A stretch of 10,206 bases of DNA from DASSTY01 sp035760645 (GCA_035760645.1 DASTSO010000102.1:1-10206), one strand, 5' to 3'. Counted from the first letter of the stretch, positions 1 through 5,877 are shown. The notes: generated by a model not told the origin, from the letters alone. A program made the numbers and translations.

Positions 1-263
1 GCCCCAGCGGGCTCCCGGGCCGCCGCGGCCCGCGCAACCTCGCCTTCGCCGAGGACATCGACAACGGGTATGCCGACATCGCCTTCCCGGGCGTCGCCGA
101 GACGCTCCGGCGCGGCGAGGTCGAGCCCGCGCGACTGGAGACGCTCGACCTCGCGCAGCGCATCCGGATGGCCGCAGCCCGTCTCGATCAGGCGGCCGCC
201 GCACTCTCGGGCGTCTCGGCGGGCACGCCCGCCGGTGCCCGGGCGGGCGCGCCGGGCCGGTGA
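1..263 (+). CDS. C-terminal end of a probable M28-family (glutamate carboxypeptidase II-like) metallopeptidase; 5' end outside window
   Basis: The open frame enters from the left edge (first full codon at base 3) and stops with TGA at 261-263, giving 86 residues of the C-terminus. It begins PSGLPGRRGPRNLAFAED and continues with DNGYADIAFPGVAETLR and a helical Ala/Arg-rich stretch. The order 'GLPGR...RNL.FA...GY....PG', followed by a helix pair, resembles the transferrin-receptor-like dimerisation domain at the end of M28B peptidases. The zinc-binding catalytic domain would lie upstream and cannot be seen. The last ~20 residues are a low-complexity Ala/Gly/Pro tail. The family call rests only on this domain resemblance and is moderately sure; a different hydrolase with a similar tail is possible. 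Confidence 0.6.
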   Translation, partial: PSGLPGRRGPRNLAFAEDIDNGYADIAFPGVAETLRRGEVEPARLETLDLAQRIRMAAARLDQAAAALSGVSAGTPAGARAGAPGR

Positions 264-298
264 GCGGCTTCACATCGGGCCGCGGCGGTGCACCCTAA

Positions 299-314
299 GG
301 TGGGGGTCCCCACC
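299..314. repeat. Short inverted repeat just upstream of the small-protein gene
   Basis: GGTGGGG (299-305) and CCCCACC (308-314) are perfect 7-bp arms around a 2-nt centre, ending a few bases before the Shine-Dalgarno of the gene starting at 330. The left arm's GGTG (299-302) could instead pair with CACC at 291-294, and GGTGCACC at 287-294 is itself a palindrome, so alternative hairpins are possible. It could be a weak terminator of the upstream peptidase gene, a leader structure, or a chance feature of GC-rich DNA. Confidence 0.35.
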
Positions 315-329
315 AGCGGAGGAGTCCCG

Positions 330-560
330 ATGAACGAGCTCATCGACATGGTTGCCCAGAAGACCGGCATCGGCGAGGAGAAGGCCCGGCAGGCGGTCGA
401 CACGGTGGTCGGCTTCCTCAAGGACCGCCTGCCGGGACCCGTCGGGGCGCAGCTCGACGGCATCATCAGCGGCAGCCCGAACCAGGTCGCGGACGATCTG
501 CGCAACAAGGCCGCGGGCACCATGGGCGGCCTCTTCGGCGGCGGCACGGGCAACGCCTGA
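330..560 (+). CDS. Small (76 aa) helical protein resembling DUF2267-type proteins, function unknown
   Basis: The ATG at 330 is chosen because a good Shine-Dalgarno (GGAGGAG, 317-323) lies 6 nt upstream; earlier in-frame starts back to 288 would run through the inverted repeat and lack such a site. The product starts MNELIDMVAQKTGIGEEKAR and forms two predicted amphipathic helices (residues ~2-12 and 16-33). A 'LPGPVGAQLDGIISG' turn and a third helix (~51-62) follow, ending in a Gly-rich tail (GGLFGGGTGNA). The layout 'helix, G(I/M)xEExA, helix, LP.P....LD.L..G' resembles small DUF2267-like bacterial proteins of unknown function. No signal peptide or membrane segment is visible. It lies 66 nt after the M28 gene on the same strand and may be cotranscribed. 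Family assignment is tentative; that it is a real gene is fairly sure. Confidence 0.7.
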   Translation: MNELIDMVAQKTGIGEEKARQAVDTVVGFLKDRLPGPVGAQLDGIISGSPNQVADDLRNKAAGTMGGLFGGGTGNA

Positions 561-569
561 TGTACGGCC

Positions 570-612
570 GGAACGGCAACGGCAGGCCCGTCGGGCCTGC
601 CGTTGCCGTTCC
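570..612. terminator. 43-nt perfect palindrome between convergent genes, likely bidirectional terminator
   Basis: Bases 570-590 and 592-612 are exact reverse complements (21-bp arms, core AACGGCAACGGCAGGCCC) around a single central T at 591; sterically the loop would be 3-5 nt. It begins 9 nt after the stop of the small-protein gene and ends 26 nt before the stop of the convergent M1 peptidase gene, where a shared terminator belongs. No T-tract follows on either strand, so it is not a canonical intrinsic terminator. It may act with Rho or as a 3'-end-protecting hairpin. Confidence 0.75.
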
Positions 613-638
613 CACCCTGCATCTACCCCGGCGGGGAC

Positions 639-2693
639 TCAGCGGGTCGTCGGGGCATTGCTCCAGGCGTCGTTCGAGGCGTTCACGTCGGGGAAGCCCC
701 CGTCGGGATTGACCCGCGCCGCGACGATCGGCTTCGGCGCCGGCACCCGCGCGACGTAGCGGTTGCCACCGTACCAGATCTCGACCGGGAAGCGCACCAC
801 CTCCTTCTGGCCGTCGGCGTACGTGAGCTCGAGCTCGACCGGCATCACCGCGCTGCCGAGATTGCGAAGCACCACCTGCGCCTCCCCGCCGCTCTGCTGC
901 ACGCTCTCCACGGCCTGGTCGAGCACGGCGGTCGTGAAGAAGAACTGCCGCCAGAACCAGCTCAGCTCCTCGCCCGAGACGTTCTCCATCGTGCGGAAGA
1001 AGTCCGAGGGCTGCGGGTGCTTGAACGCCCAGCGCCGCGTGTACTCCCGGAAGGCGCGGTCGAAGACCTCGGGGCCAAGCACCTTGTTGCGCAGCGCCAG
1101 CAGGACGATCGAGGGCTTCACGTAGGCGAGACTGCCGAGGTTGTTGTTGTTCAGGTAGCGGTTCGCCGGCGTCATGATCGCCTGGGCCGTGGGCTGCTGG
1201 TCCAGCATGAAGACGAAGCGCGCCTCCTGTCGCCGCGTCGGCGTGTCGTTGCGCTTCCAGTAGTCCTCCTCCGAGAAGGTGTTGATGAACGTGTTGAAGC
1301 CCTCGTCCATCCAGGCGTAGCGCCGCTCGTCGGAGCCCACGATCATCGGATACCACATGTGCCCGATCTCGTGCGTGACGACGTTGTAGAGGTCCTCGGG
1401 GCTGTCGCCCTTCGCCTCCATCGCCACCATCGGGTACTCCATTCCCGACACCGGCCCCTCGATCGCGCTGATCTGCGGATACGGGTAGCGGAACCAGCGC
1501 GTGCTGTACTCCTGGATCGAGAACCGGCTCATCTTCGCCGCGTCCTTCCACGTCGCGACCGCCGACGGGCGGTAGTAGGCGTGGGCCAGGATCCCCTCCC
1601 ACGACGACGCGTCCCACAGGTACTCGGGCGAGGCGGCCCAGGCGGCGTCGCGCACGTCCTTCGCGCGGAAGTGCCAGGTGGCGGTCCCGCTCCTGGTGGG
1701 CCGCGCAGCGCCGCTCGCCAGCTCCTCGGCGGTGACGACATGAATCGTCGTGTCCGACTTGGCCGCCTGCGCGAGGCGGGCGCGCTGCGTGGCGGTGAGG
1801 ACCTCCTGCGGGTTCACCAGCGTCCCGGTGCCCGCGACGATGTAGCCCGCCGGCACGGTGACCTGGTAGTCGAAGTCGCCGTACTCGAGATAGAACTCGC
1901 CCTGGCCCAGGTACTGGATGGTGTTCCACCCGTGCACCTCGTCGTAGACCGCCATGCGCGGATACCACTGCGCGAGCTCGTAGAGCGAGCCCTCGCGTCC
2001 CATGCGGTCGGCGCCGTGCTCGGGGATCGCGAAGTGATAGTCGACGACGAGCGTCGTCGCGGCCCCCGGCGCGAGCGGCGCCGAGAGGTCGACCTGCATC
2101 ATGGTGTCGTCCACCCGCGACTTGAGCGGCGCGCCGGCCGCGGTCGAGGCGGGTGCCGGCCGGGCGCCGCGGCCGGCGCGCGCCGCGGGGCGGGCGGCGG
2201 TGCGCTCCTCCACGAGCCGGTCCACCTCGAAGCCGCCCTGGAAACCCGCGCCGCCGAAGCGGCTGCCGGCCGCGAAGAGCAGCGAGCCGGTGCTCCCCGG
2301 CCGGAAGAGGTTCTGGTCCATCTGTAGCCACACGAACCGCAGCGTGTCGGGCGAGTTGTTCGTGTAGCGGATGCGCACCTGGCCCGTGAGGCGCTGCTGC
2401 GCCGTGTCGAGGGTCGCGCGAATGGTGTAGTCGGCGCGCTGCTGCCAGTAGCGCGGCCCCGGCGAGCCGTCGGCACTGCGGTAGACGTCGGGCGGCGCGA
2501 GCGGAACCGGGCTGAAGATGCCGGTATCGGCGACCGGCGGCCGGTACACGACGCTCCGGGGCGCCGCCGGCGCGGCCGGCGCGGGCTGCTGCGCGGCGGC
2601 GGCGCCGGGGCCGGCGAGGGCAAGGAGCAGCGCGGCCGCGGCCGACGTCGTCGTCGCGACGACCGGGCGCAGGGAAGTGCGGAGTGCGGACAT
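639..2693 (-). CDS. Secreted M1-family (gluzincin) zinc metallopeptidase, aminopeptidase N-like
   Basis: The 684-residue product has an N-terminal signal peptide (basic MSALRTSLR, hydrophobic Ala/Leu core ~11-29, likely cleavage near AAAA|QQ at 34-35), followed by a Pro/Ala-rich linker, so it is probably exported. An N-terminal beta domain (~85-290) includes YTIRATLDTAQQRLTGQVRI. The catalytic domain carries the zinc motif HEIGH (441-445) and the third ligand E464 in WMDEGF, exactly 18 residues later as in M1 peptidases. GMEYP at 417-421 takes the place of the exopeptidase GAMEN motif. Y524 in LAYVKP is a candidate transition-state tyrosine. A short C-terminal beta region follows. The start is an ATG without a clear Shine-Dalgarno, 44 nt downstream of the RES toxin gene on the same strand. 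A disordered Ala/Arg/Pro insertion occupies ~164-188. Family call is secure; substrate is unknown. Confidence 0.93.
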   Translation of the reverse strand: MSALRTSLRPVVATTTSAAAALLLALAGPGAAAAQQPAPAAPAAPRSVVYRPPVADTGIFSPVPLAPPDVYRSADGSPGPRYWQQRADYTIRATLDTAQQRLTGQVRIRYTNNSPDTLRFVWLQMDQNLFRPGSTGSLLFAAGSRFGGAGFQGGFEVDRLVEERTAARPAARAGRGARPAPASTAAGAPLKSRVDDTMMQVDLSAPLAPGAATTLVVDYHFAIPEHGADRMGREGSLYELAQWYPRMAVYDEVHGWNTIQYLGQGEFYLEYGDFDYQVTVPAGYIVAGTGTLVNPQEVLTATQRARLAQAAKSDTTIHVVTAEELASGAARPTRSGTATWHFRAKDVRDAAWAASPEYLWDASSWEGILAHAYYRPSAVATWKDAAKMSRFSIQEYSTRWFRYPYPQISAIEGPVSGMEYPMVAMEAKGDSPEDLYNVVTHEIGHMWYPMIVGSDERRYAWMDEGFNTFINTFSEEDYWKRNDTPTRRQEARFVFMLDQQPTAQAIMTPANRYLNNNNLGSLAYVKPSIVLLALRNKVLGPEVFDRAFREYTRRWAFKHPQPSDFFRTMENVSGEELSWFWRQFFFTTAVLDQAVESVQQSGGEAQVVLRNLGSAVMPVELELTYADGQKEVVRFPVEIWYGGNRYVARVPAPKPIVAARVNPDGGFPDVNASNDAWSNAPTTR

Positions 2694-2737
2694 GGGGGCC
2701 AGGGTTGAGGGTGAGCAGGGCGCGCCGGCGGCGACCG

Positions 2738-3307
2738 TCAGGCGCGGGCGATCCCGAGCAGGGCGGCCGCGGTGGCGACCGCCGGATGGTCGATCGCGAG
2801 CGTCTCCGGGTCGCCGATCGCGAGATCCGCGCCACCCAGGCGATCAGCGAAGAGTACCACGCCGTGCCACGCCCCGGTGAGGGACGACCACCACCGGAAG
2901 CCCGGCTCGCCACGCGCGTGGAGCTCCCGGGCGATCGCCTGGGTGGTGCGGCGCTCGTGCGACGCGAGCGCGTCGGGCCGGATGCCGAAGAGCGCGAGGG
3001 TGGCGGGGTCGGTCAGATCGGACAGGCGGGTGGACAGATCGTCCCCGAGGAGGACGGACACGAGCGCGAGCGGATGGCCGTGGCGGCGCAGGTGCGCCGG
3101 GCCGATGCGGCGACCGCGGAAGCCCTGCAGCACCTCGCCGACGGCGTGCTCGGCCGTTTCGGCGAGATAGAGGACGGGCGGACGGTTCTGAAGGTCGAAG
3201 CGGCCGGCCGTCTGCCCGGGATGGATCCAGGTGGCCGTGAACGGGGCGCCCGGGACGGCGGTCGGGTCGTGCGGGTAGACGCGCCAGCAGCGCAGGGGCG
3301 GCCGCAC
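2738..3307 (-). CDS. RES-domain toxin of a RES/Xre type II toxin-antitoxin system
   Basis: The 189-residue protein matches the RES fold: WRVYP at 8-12, GRFD at 35-38, VLYLAETAEHAVGEVLQ at 45-61, and GFRWWSSLTGAWHGVVLF at 136-153. Candidate conserved Arg-Glu-Ser residues are R36, E58 and S141 or S142, with Y47 eleven residues before E58. Characterised RES toxins (MbcT, ParT) are structurally related to ADP-ribosyltransferases and either degrade NAD+ or modify a host enzyme. NAD+ depletion is therefore the likely activity, by family and not shown here. The start is GTG at 3305-3307, 10 nt after the antitoxin stop, with only a weak ribosome site. Translation is probably coupled to the antitoxin gene, keeping toxin levels lower. 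No truncation is evident, so the module looks intact. Confidence 0.87.
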   Translation of the reverse strand: MRPPLRCWRVYPHDPTAVPGAPFTATWIHPGQTAGRFDLQNRPPVLYLAETAEHAVGEVLQGFRGRRIGPAHLRRHGHPLALVSVLLGDDLSTRLSDLTDPATLALFGIRPDALASHERRTTQAIARELHARGEPGFRWWSSLTGAWHGVVLFADRLGGADLAIGDPETLAIDHPAVATAAALLGIARA

Positions 3308-3317
3308 GCCGGACGGG

Positions 3318-3698
3318 TCAGGCGTAGGAGCCCGCCCGCTCGGCCTCGACCGCCGCGATCACGTCGGCGAGCCGGCCCGCCCGAAGGACGTCGAGCGGGC
3401 GCTGGTGGTTGAGGTGGGCGTTGATCCCCTGCAGCCAGTCCGGAATGACCTCCGCCTCGAGCACCTGCCGCAGCGCCGCCACCACCGCGTCGAGCCCGAG
3501 GAGCCGCCAGGCGGCTTCGCCCCGCGGCTGCTGGCCCCGCTTGTAGCGCGTCAGCTGGCTGCGGTCGACGCCGAGCCACTCGGCGAGTTCCGCCTCGCTC
3601 TCGAAGGCGGTACGGGCCGAGATCGTGCGGACCCGGGTCGTCAGACTGGCGACGTCCTCGGTGGCCCGCACGGCGGCGAGTGTGGACCTGGCGCTCAT
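3318..3698 (-). CDS. Xre/MbcA/ParS-type antitoxin with helix-turn-helix, partner of the RES toxin
   Basis: The product is 126 residues. The ATG at 3698 is chosen because a strong Shine-Dalgarno (GGAGGT, 3705-3710) lies 6 nt upstream and the predicted transcription start (~3720) lies between it and the alternative upstream start. A helix-turn-helix occupies ~36-55 (AELAEWLGVDRSQLTRYKRG). The C-terminal part (~74-126: WLQGINAHLNHQRPLDVLRAG, then ADVIAAVEAERAGSYA) matches the toxin-binding domain of MbcA/ParS/Xre antitoxins (DUF2384), including the short tail ending in 'GSYA'. In characterised pairs this C-terminal region blocks the toxin's active-site cleft. It should neutralise the RES protein encoded 10 nt downstream and repress its own promoter through the palindrome at 3732-3751. 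Confidence 0.88.
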   Translation of the reverse strand: MSARSTLAAVRATEDVASLTTRVRTISARTAFESEAELAEWLGVDRSQLTRYKRGQQPRGEAAWRLLGLDAVVAALRQVLEAEVIPDWLQGINAHLNHQRPLDVLRAGRLADVIAAVEAERAGSYA

Positions 3699-3726
3699 CG
3701 GCTCACCTCCCGAAGGGGACACCCGA

Positions 3727-3754
3727 ATCATACGCAACAATTCTGTTGCGTCAA
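3727..3754 (-). promoter_or_regulatory. Sigma70-like promoter of the Xre/RES operon
   Basis: Reading the minus strand, TTGACG (3754-3749) and TATGAT (3732-3727) are separated by 16 nt. They match the -35 consensus at 5 of 6 positions and the -10 consensus at 5 of 6. The predicted transcription start is about 3720, giving a leader of about 20 nt with the Shine-Dalgarno inside it. This AT-containing block stands out from the surrounding GC-rich DNA. Confidence 0.78.
3732..3751. promoter_or_regulatory. Palindromic operator overlapping the Xre/RES promoter
   Basis: ACGCAACA (3732-3739) and TGTTGCGT (3744-3751) are perfect 8-bp arms around the 4-nt spacer ATTC. The palindrome fills the promoter spacer and touches both the -35 and -10 boxes, so a bound dimer would block RNA polymerase. 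Autorepression by the Xre antitoxin, alone or with the toxin, is the natural reading; the binding itself is inferred. Confidence 0.72.
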
Positions 3755-3776
3755 GCGCCGGATCGTGCCGCCCCGC

Positions 3777-4526
3777 TCAGCCCGGGGTCGCGAGCACCCA
3801 GCCGGCCCAGGCGACGAAGGCCCAGCCGGCCGCCAGGCCCAGCCGCCGGCCGGCCGGAAGCGCCTTCTCGGCGAGCATGAGCGCCGCGAGCGCGCCCATC
3901 CACAGGAGGTTCATCGTGCCGAGCACGAACATCAGCGCCATCAGCGCCCAGCAGCAGAGCACGCAGGTGAGGCCATGCCGCAGCCCCATCGCGAGCGCCC
4001 CGCGCGGGCCGGGCTCCCACTCGGTCAGGACGAACCCCATCGGGGTGCGGCAGCGATGCAGGCACACCTGCTTGAGGGGGCTCAGCTGGTAGGCCCCGGC
4101 CGCGAGCAGGAGGGCTCCCGAGAGGAGCGGGCGGGTGCTCGCGCCCAGGTGGGAGAGCAGGCCGAGGGCATGGAGTCCCGCCTGCGCCGCGGCGCCGGCG
4201 ACGCTGACGCCTACCCACAGCGCGAGATAGGCGCCGGCGAAGAGGAGGGTGCGAAGCCGGTGCCCCCGCGGCGTCCGTGCGCTCACCCGCTCGTAGGTGA
4301 GCAGCATCGGGGCGGCGGCCGGCAGCATCATCCCGCACGTCATCACTGCCCACATCGGAATCGCCGCTGCCAGGCCCGGGCTGTGGACGACCATGGCGGC
4401 CCCCGCGTGCTCGAGCCCGTAGCGCCAGCAGAGCAGCGTGAGCATCACGATGCCACCCGCGAGCAGCACGCGCTCGGCCCGGAGCGGACTCCCGGCGACG
4501 TGTGAGGGAACGGCCGGCGCGCTCAT
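3777..4526 (-). CDS. DUF2182 multi-pass membrane protein (putative metal-binding)
   Basis: The 249-residue, strongly hydrophobic protein has about six to seven predicted membrane spans (around 17-34, 52-76, 93-113, 134-148, 180-202, 205-221 and 230-246). It carries the hallmarks of DUF2182: WAVMTCGMMLPAAAPMLL (59-76) with clustered Met and Cys, QLSPLKQVCLHRC (147-159), and GLRHGLTCVLCCWALM (181-196). The Met/Cys/His clusters in or near membrane segments (C64, M63, M66, M67, C155, H157, C159, H184, C188, C191, C192) suggest binding of a soft metal such as copper. That is inference; the family has no assigned biochemical role that I know of. Its ATG overlaps the DUF1326 stop codon (ATGA at 4523-4526), so the two are translationally coupled and probably act together. 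Its stop lies only 22 nt from the antitoxin -35 box. Confidence 0.88.
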   Translation of the reverse strand: MSAPAVPSHVAGSPLRAERVLLAGGIVMLTLLCWRYGLEHAGAAMVVHSPGLAAAIPMWAVMTCGMMLPAAAPMLLTYERVSARTPRGHRLRTLLFAGAYLALWVGVSVAGAAAQAGLHALGLLSHLGASTRPLLSGALLLAAGAYQLSPLKQVCLHRCRTPMGFVLTEWEPGPRGALAMGLRHGLTCVLCCWALMALMFVLGTMNLLWMGALAALMLAEKALPAGRRLGLAAGWAFVAWAGWVLATPG

Positions 4527-5125
4527 GGCCCGGCGTACTGGAACGGGGCGACCATCGCCTGTCGGTCGGAGGCCTCGAAGCCGAGGCCGTGGTCGCGAAA
4601 ACGGGCCCGGCCAGCGCGACCGACGACGGCGGGGTTCCCCGGCGCAATGGCCAGCGGATGTCCCTGGACCGTCACCGTCCCGCCGCCCTGACCCTCGATC
4701 GGCTCCCACTCGGCTGCGCCGGCACGGCCCACCTCCATCCGGCCGCGCTTTCCGTCGCTCTCGAAATGGATCGGCACGACCTCCACGCCGGCCACCGTGG
4801 CGACGTGCTCGGCGATGCGCGACGGGTGGCCGCCGGCCTGGCCCGCGAAGATCCGGGTGAGGGCGTACCGCTGTTCCTCCGTGGCGCGCTCGTCGAGGTA
4901 GAGCGCCGCGGTCCAGTCCTTCTCCTTCATGTTGCCCGGCGTGTGCAACCCCATGGCCACGTTCAGCCCGTCGAGCGCGATGTCGCCGTACCGCCCGCGC
5001 TCGATGTGCCAGCCGACGAGGGCGTCGCACGTCCCCTCCGTGGGCTCGCTCAGCGTGATGCAGGGGCACACGGCCTCGCACGTGCACGCCTCGGCATACA
5101 CACCGTCCAGCTTCCAGGTCTCCAT
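4523..5125 (-). CDS. DUF1326 cysteine-rich protein, partner of the DUF2182 membrane protein
   Basis: The product is a soluble 200-residue protein without a signal peptide or membrane segment. Near the N-terminus it has a tight cysteine cluster C14-x-C16-x3-C20-P-C22 (ACTCEAVCPC), plus C33 and H40. DUF1326 motifs follow: LVGWHIERGRYGDIALDGLN (37-56), KEKDWTAALYLDERAT (67-82), and a C-terminal beta-rich half containing VEVVPIHFESDG (114-125). The cluster looks like a metal-binding or redox site. DUF1326 and DUF2182 genes are commonly neighbours, and here they overlap by 4 nt. A GGAGGGG ribosome site (5130-5136) sits 4 nt before the ATG and supports the start. The gene is first in its operon, 115 nt downstream of dcd on the same strand; I see no clear promoter in that gap. 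The biochemical role is unknown. Confidence 0.88.
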   Translation of the reverse strand: METWKLDGVYAEACTCEAVCPCITLSEPTEGTCDALVGWHIERGRYGDIALDGLNVAMGLHTPGNMKEKDWTAALYLDERATEEQRYALTRIFAGQAGGHPSRIAEHVATVAGVEVVPIHFESDGKRGRMEVGRAGAAEWEPIEGQGGGTVTVQGHPLAIAPGNPAVVGRAGRARFRDHGLGFEASDRQAMVAPFQYAGP

Positions 5126-5240
5126 GATGCCCCTCCGTGAGCAGGGTCCGGGGCGCCGCCGGGAGCGGCGGTCCCTGTCTTCTGAACGGAGGATTCCATC
5201 CGGCGTGACGGCCGGGCGGGAGCTCGGAGGGCGCGGCCGC
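5126..5240. other. Intergenic gap between dcd and the DUF1326-DUF2182 operon
   Basis: These 115 bases hold the DUF1326 ribosome site at the left end. On the minus strand there is an imperfect palindrome, CGGATGGAATCCTCCG (about 5187-5202), that could be an operator. No convincing -35/-10 pair and no T-tailed terminator for dcd is visible, so read-through from dcd or a non-consensus promoter is possible. Confidence 0.3.
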
Positions 5241-5819
5241 TCAGAGCCGCGGCAGCGTCACCCCGCGCTGCGCCTGGTACTTGCCGGCCTTGTCGGCGTA
5301 GCTCGTCTCGCAGACGTCGTCGGCGTCGGCCTCGAAGAAGAGCACCTGACAGATGCCCTCGTTGGCGTAGATCTTCGCCGGCAGGGGCGTCGTGTTGCTG
5401 ATCTCGAGCGTCACGTGGCCCTCCCACTCGGGCTCGAACGGGGTGACGTTCGTGATGATCCCGCAGCGGGCGTAGGTGGATTTGCCGACGCAGATCGTGA
5501 GCACCTCGCGCGGGATGCGGAAGTACTCCACCGAGCGGGCCAGGGCGAAGCTGTTGGGCGGCACGATGCAGACGTCCCCCTCGAACTCGACGAAGCTGCG
5601 GCTGTCGAAGTCCTTGGGATCCACCACCGCCGAGAGCACGTTGGTGAAGATCTTGAACTCCGGGGCCACGCGCATGTCGTAGCCGTAGGAGGAGACGCCG
5701 TAGGAGATCACCCGCCGCCCCTGGGCGTCCACCTGCCGCACCTGGGCCTCGACGAACGGATCGATCATCCCGCGCTCCTGCGCCATGCGCCGGATCCAGC
5801 GGTCGGACTTGATGGACAT
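5241..5819 (-). CDS. dcd: dCTP deaminase
   Basis: This enzyme deaminates dCTP to dUTP, feeding dTTP synthesis through dUMP; it acts in the cytosol as a homotrimer. The 192-residue product starts MSIKSDRWIRRMAQERGMID, the usual N-terminus of the longer proteobacterial-type Dcd, so the ATG at 5819 is preferred over upstream GTG or other starts even though its ribosome site is weak. Visible motifs are SYGVSSYGYDMRV (39-51), PPNSFALARSVEYFRIP (87-103), GKSTYARCGI (112-121, with S114 and R118 in active-site positions), and WEGHVTLEISNTT (132-144, with catalytic E139). The end, GKYQAQRGVTLPRL, matches the family. It is divergent from the nuo operon. Whether it is bifunctional (dCTP to dUMP) cannot be told by eye. 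Confidence 0.96.
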   Translation of the reverse strand: MSIKSDRWIRRMAQERGMIDPFVEAQVRQVDAQGRRVISYGVSSYGYDMRVAPEFKIFTNVLSAVVDPKDFDSRSFVEFEGDVCIVPPNSFALARSVEYFRIPREVLTICVGKSTYARCGIITNVTPFEPEWEGHVTLEISNTTPLPAKIYANEGICQVLFFEADADDVCETSYADKAGKYQAQRGVTLPRL

Positions 5820-5871
5820 GCGTACTCGATGGCTGGGGGGAAGGAGAGGGCCGGGGCCCGGACGGGGAAGC

Positions 5872-5877
5872 AATATA
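5872..5877 (-). promoter_or_regulatory. Possible -10 box for dcd
   Basis: On the minus strand TATATT (complement of 5872-5877) stands alone in GC-rich sequence about 53 nt upstream of the dcd ATG. No recognisable -35 box lies 16-18 nt further upstream (the sequence there is CCGCCG-like), so this would be an activator-dependent or weak promoter at best. Confidence 0.3.

Noticed and set aside
603..2327. 574-aa rightward open frame opposite the M1 peptidase
   Set aside because: It is antisense to a gene with a clear catalytic motif and signal peptide, has Arg/Val/Leu/His-rich composition typical of antisense GC-rich frames, and starts inside the terminator palindrome.
466..2913. Very long (815 aa) leftward open frame overlapping the M1 peptidase
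   Set aside because: It reads the same DNA as the M1 gene in another frame, is Arg/Ala/Gly/Pro-rich low complexity, and shows no recognisable domain. Long shadow frames are expected in GC-rich genes.
3699..3740. Upstream ATG start for the antitoxin (MLRMIRV...)
   Set aside because: This start lies in the promoter spacer/operator, ahead of the predicted transcription start; the ATG at 3698 has a strong Shine-Dalgarno.
3732..3751. Possible CRISPR or attachment-site repeat
   Set aside because: It is a single palindrome inside a promoter with no second copy in the window; operator is the better reading. No CRISPR array was seen anywhere.
3405..4505. Long rightward open frame across the antitoxin and DUF2182 genes
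   Set aside because: It spans two genes and their promoter on the opposite strand, with no domain or ribosome site; a shadow.
3777..5087. Single long leftward frame that would fuse DUF2182 with upstream sequence
   Set aside because: The upstream part reads the DUF1326 gene out of frame. The ATGA overlap and the proper DUF2182 N-terminus support two separate genes.
5151..5175. GC-rich stem (CCGCC...GGCGG) as a dcd terminator
   Set aside because: The arms are only 5 bp with no T-tract, which is expected by chance at this GC content.
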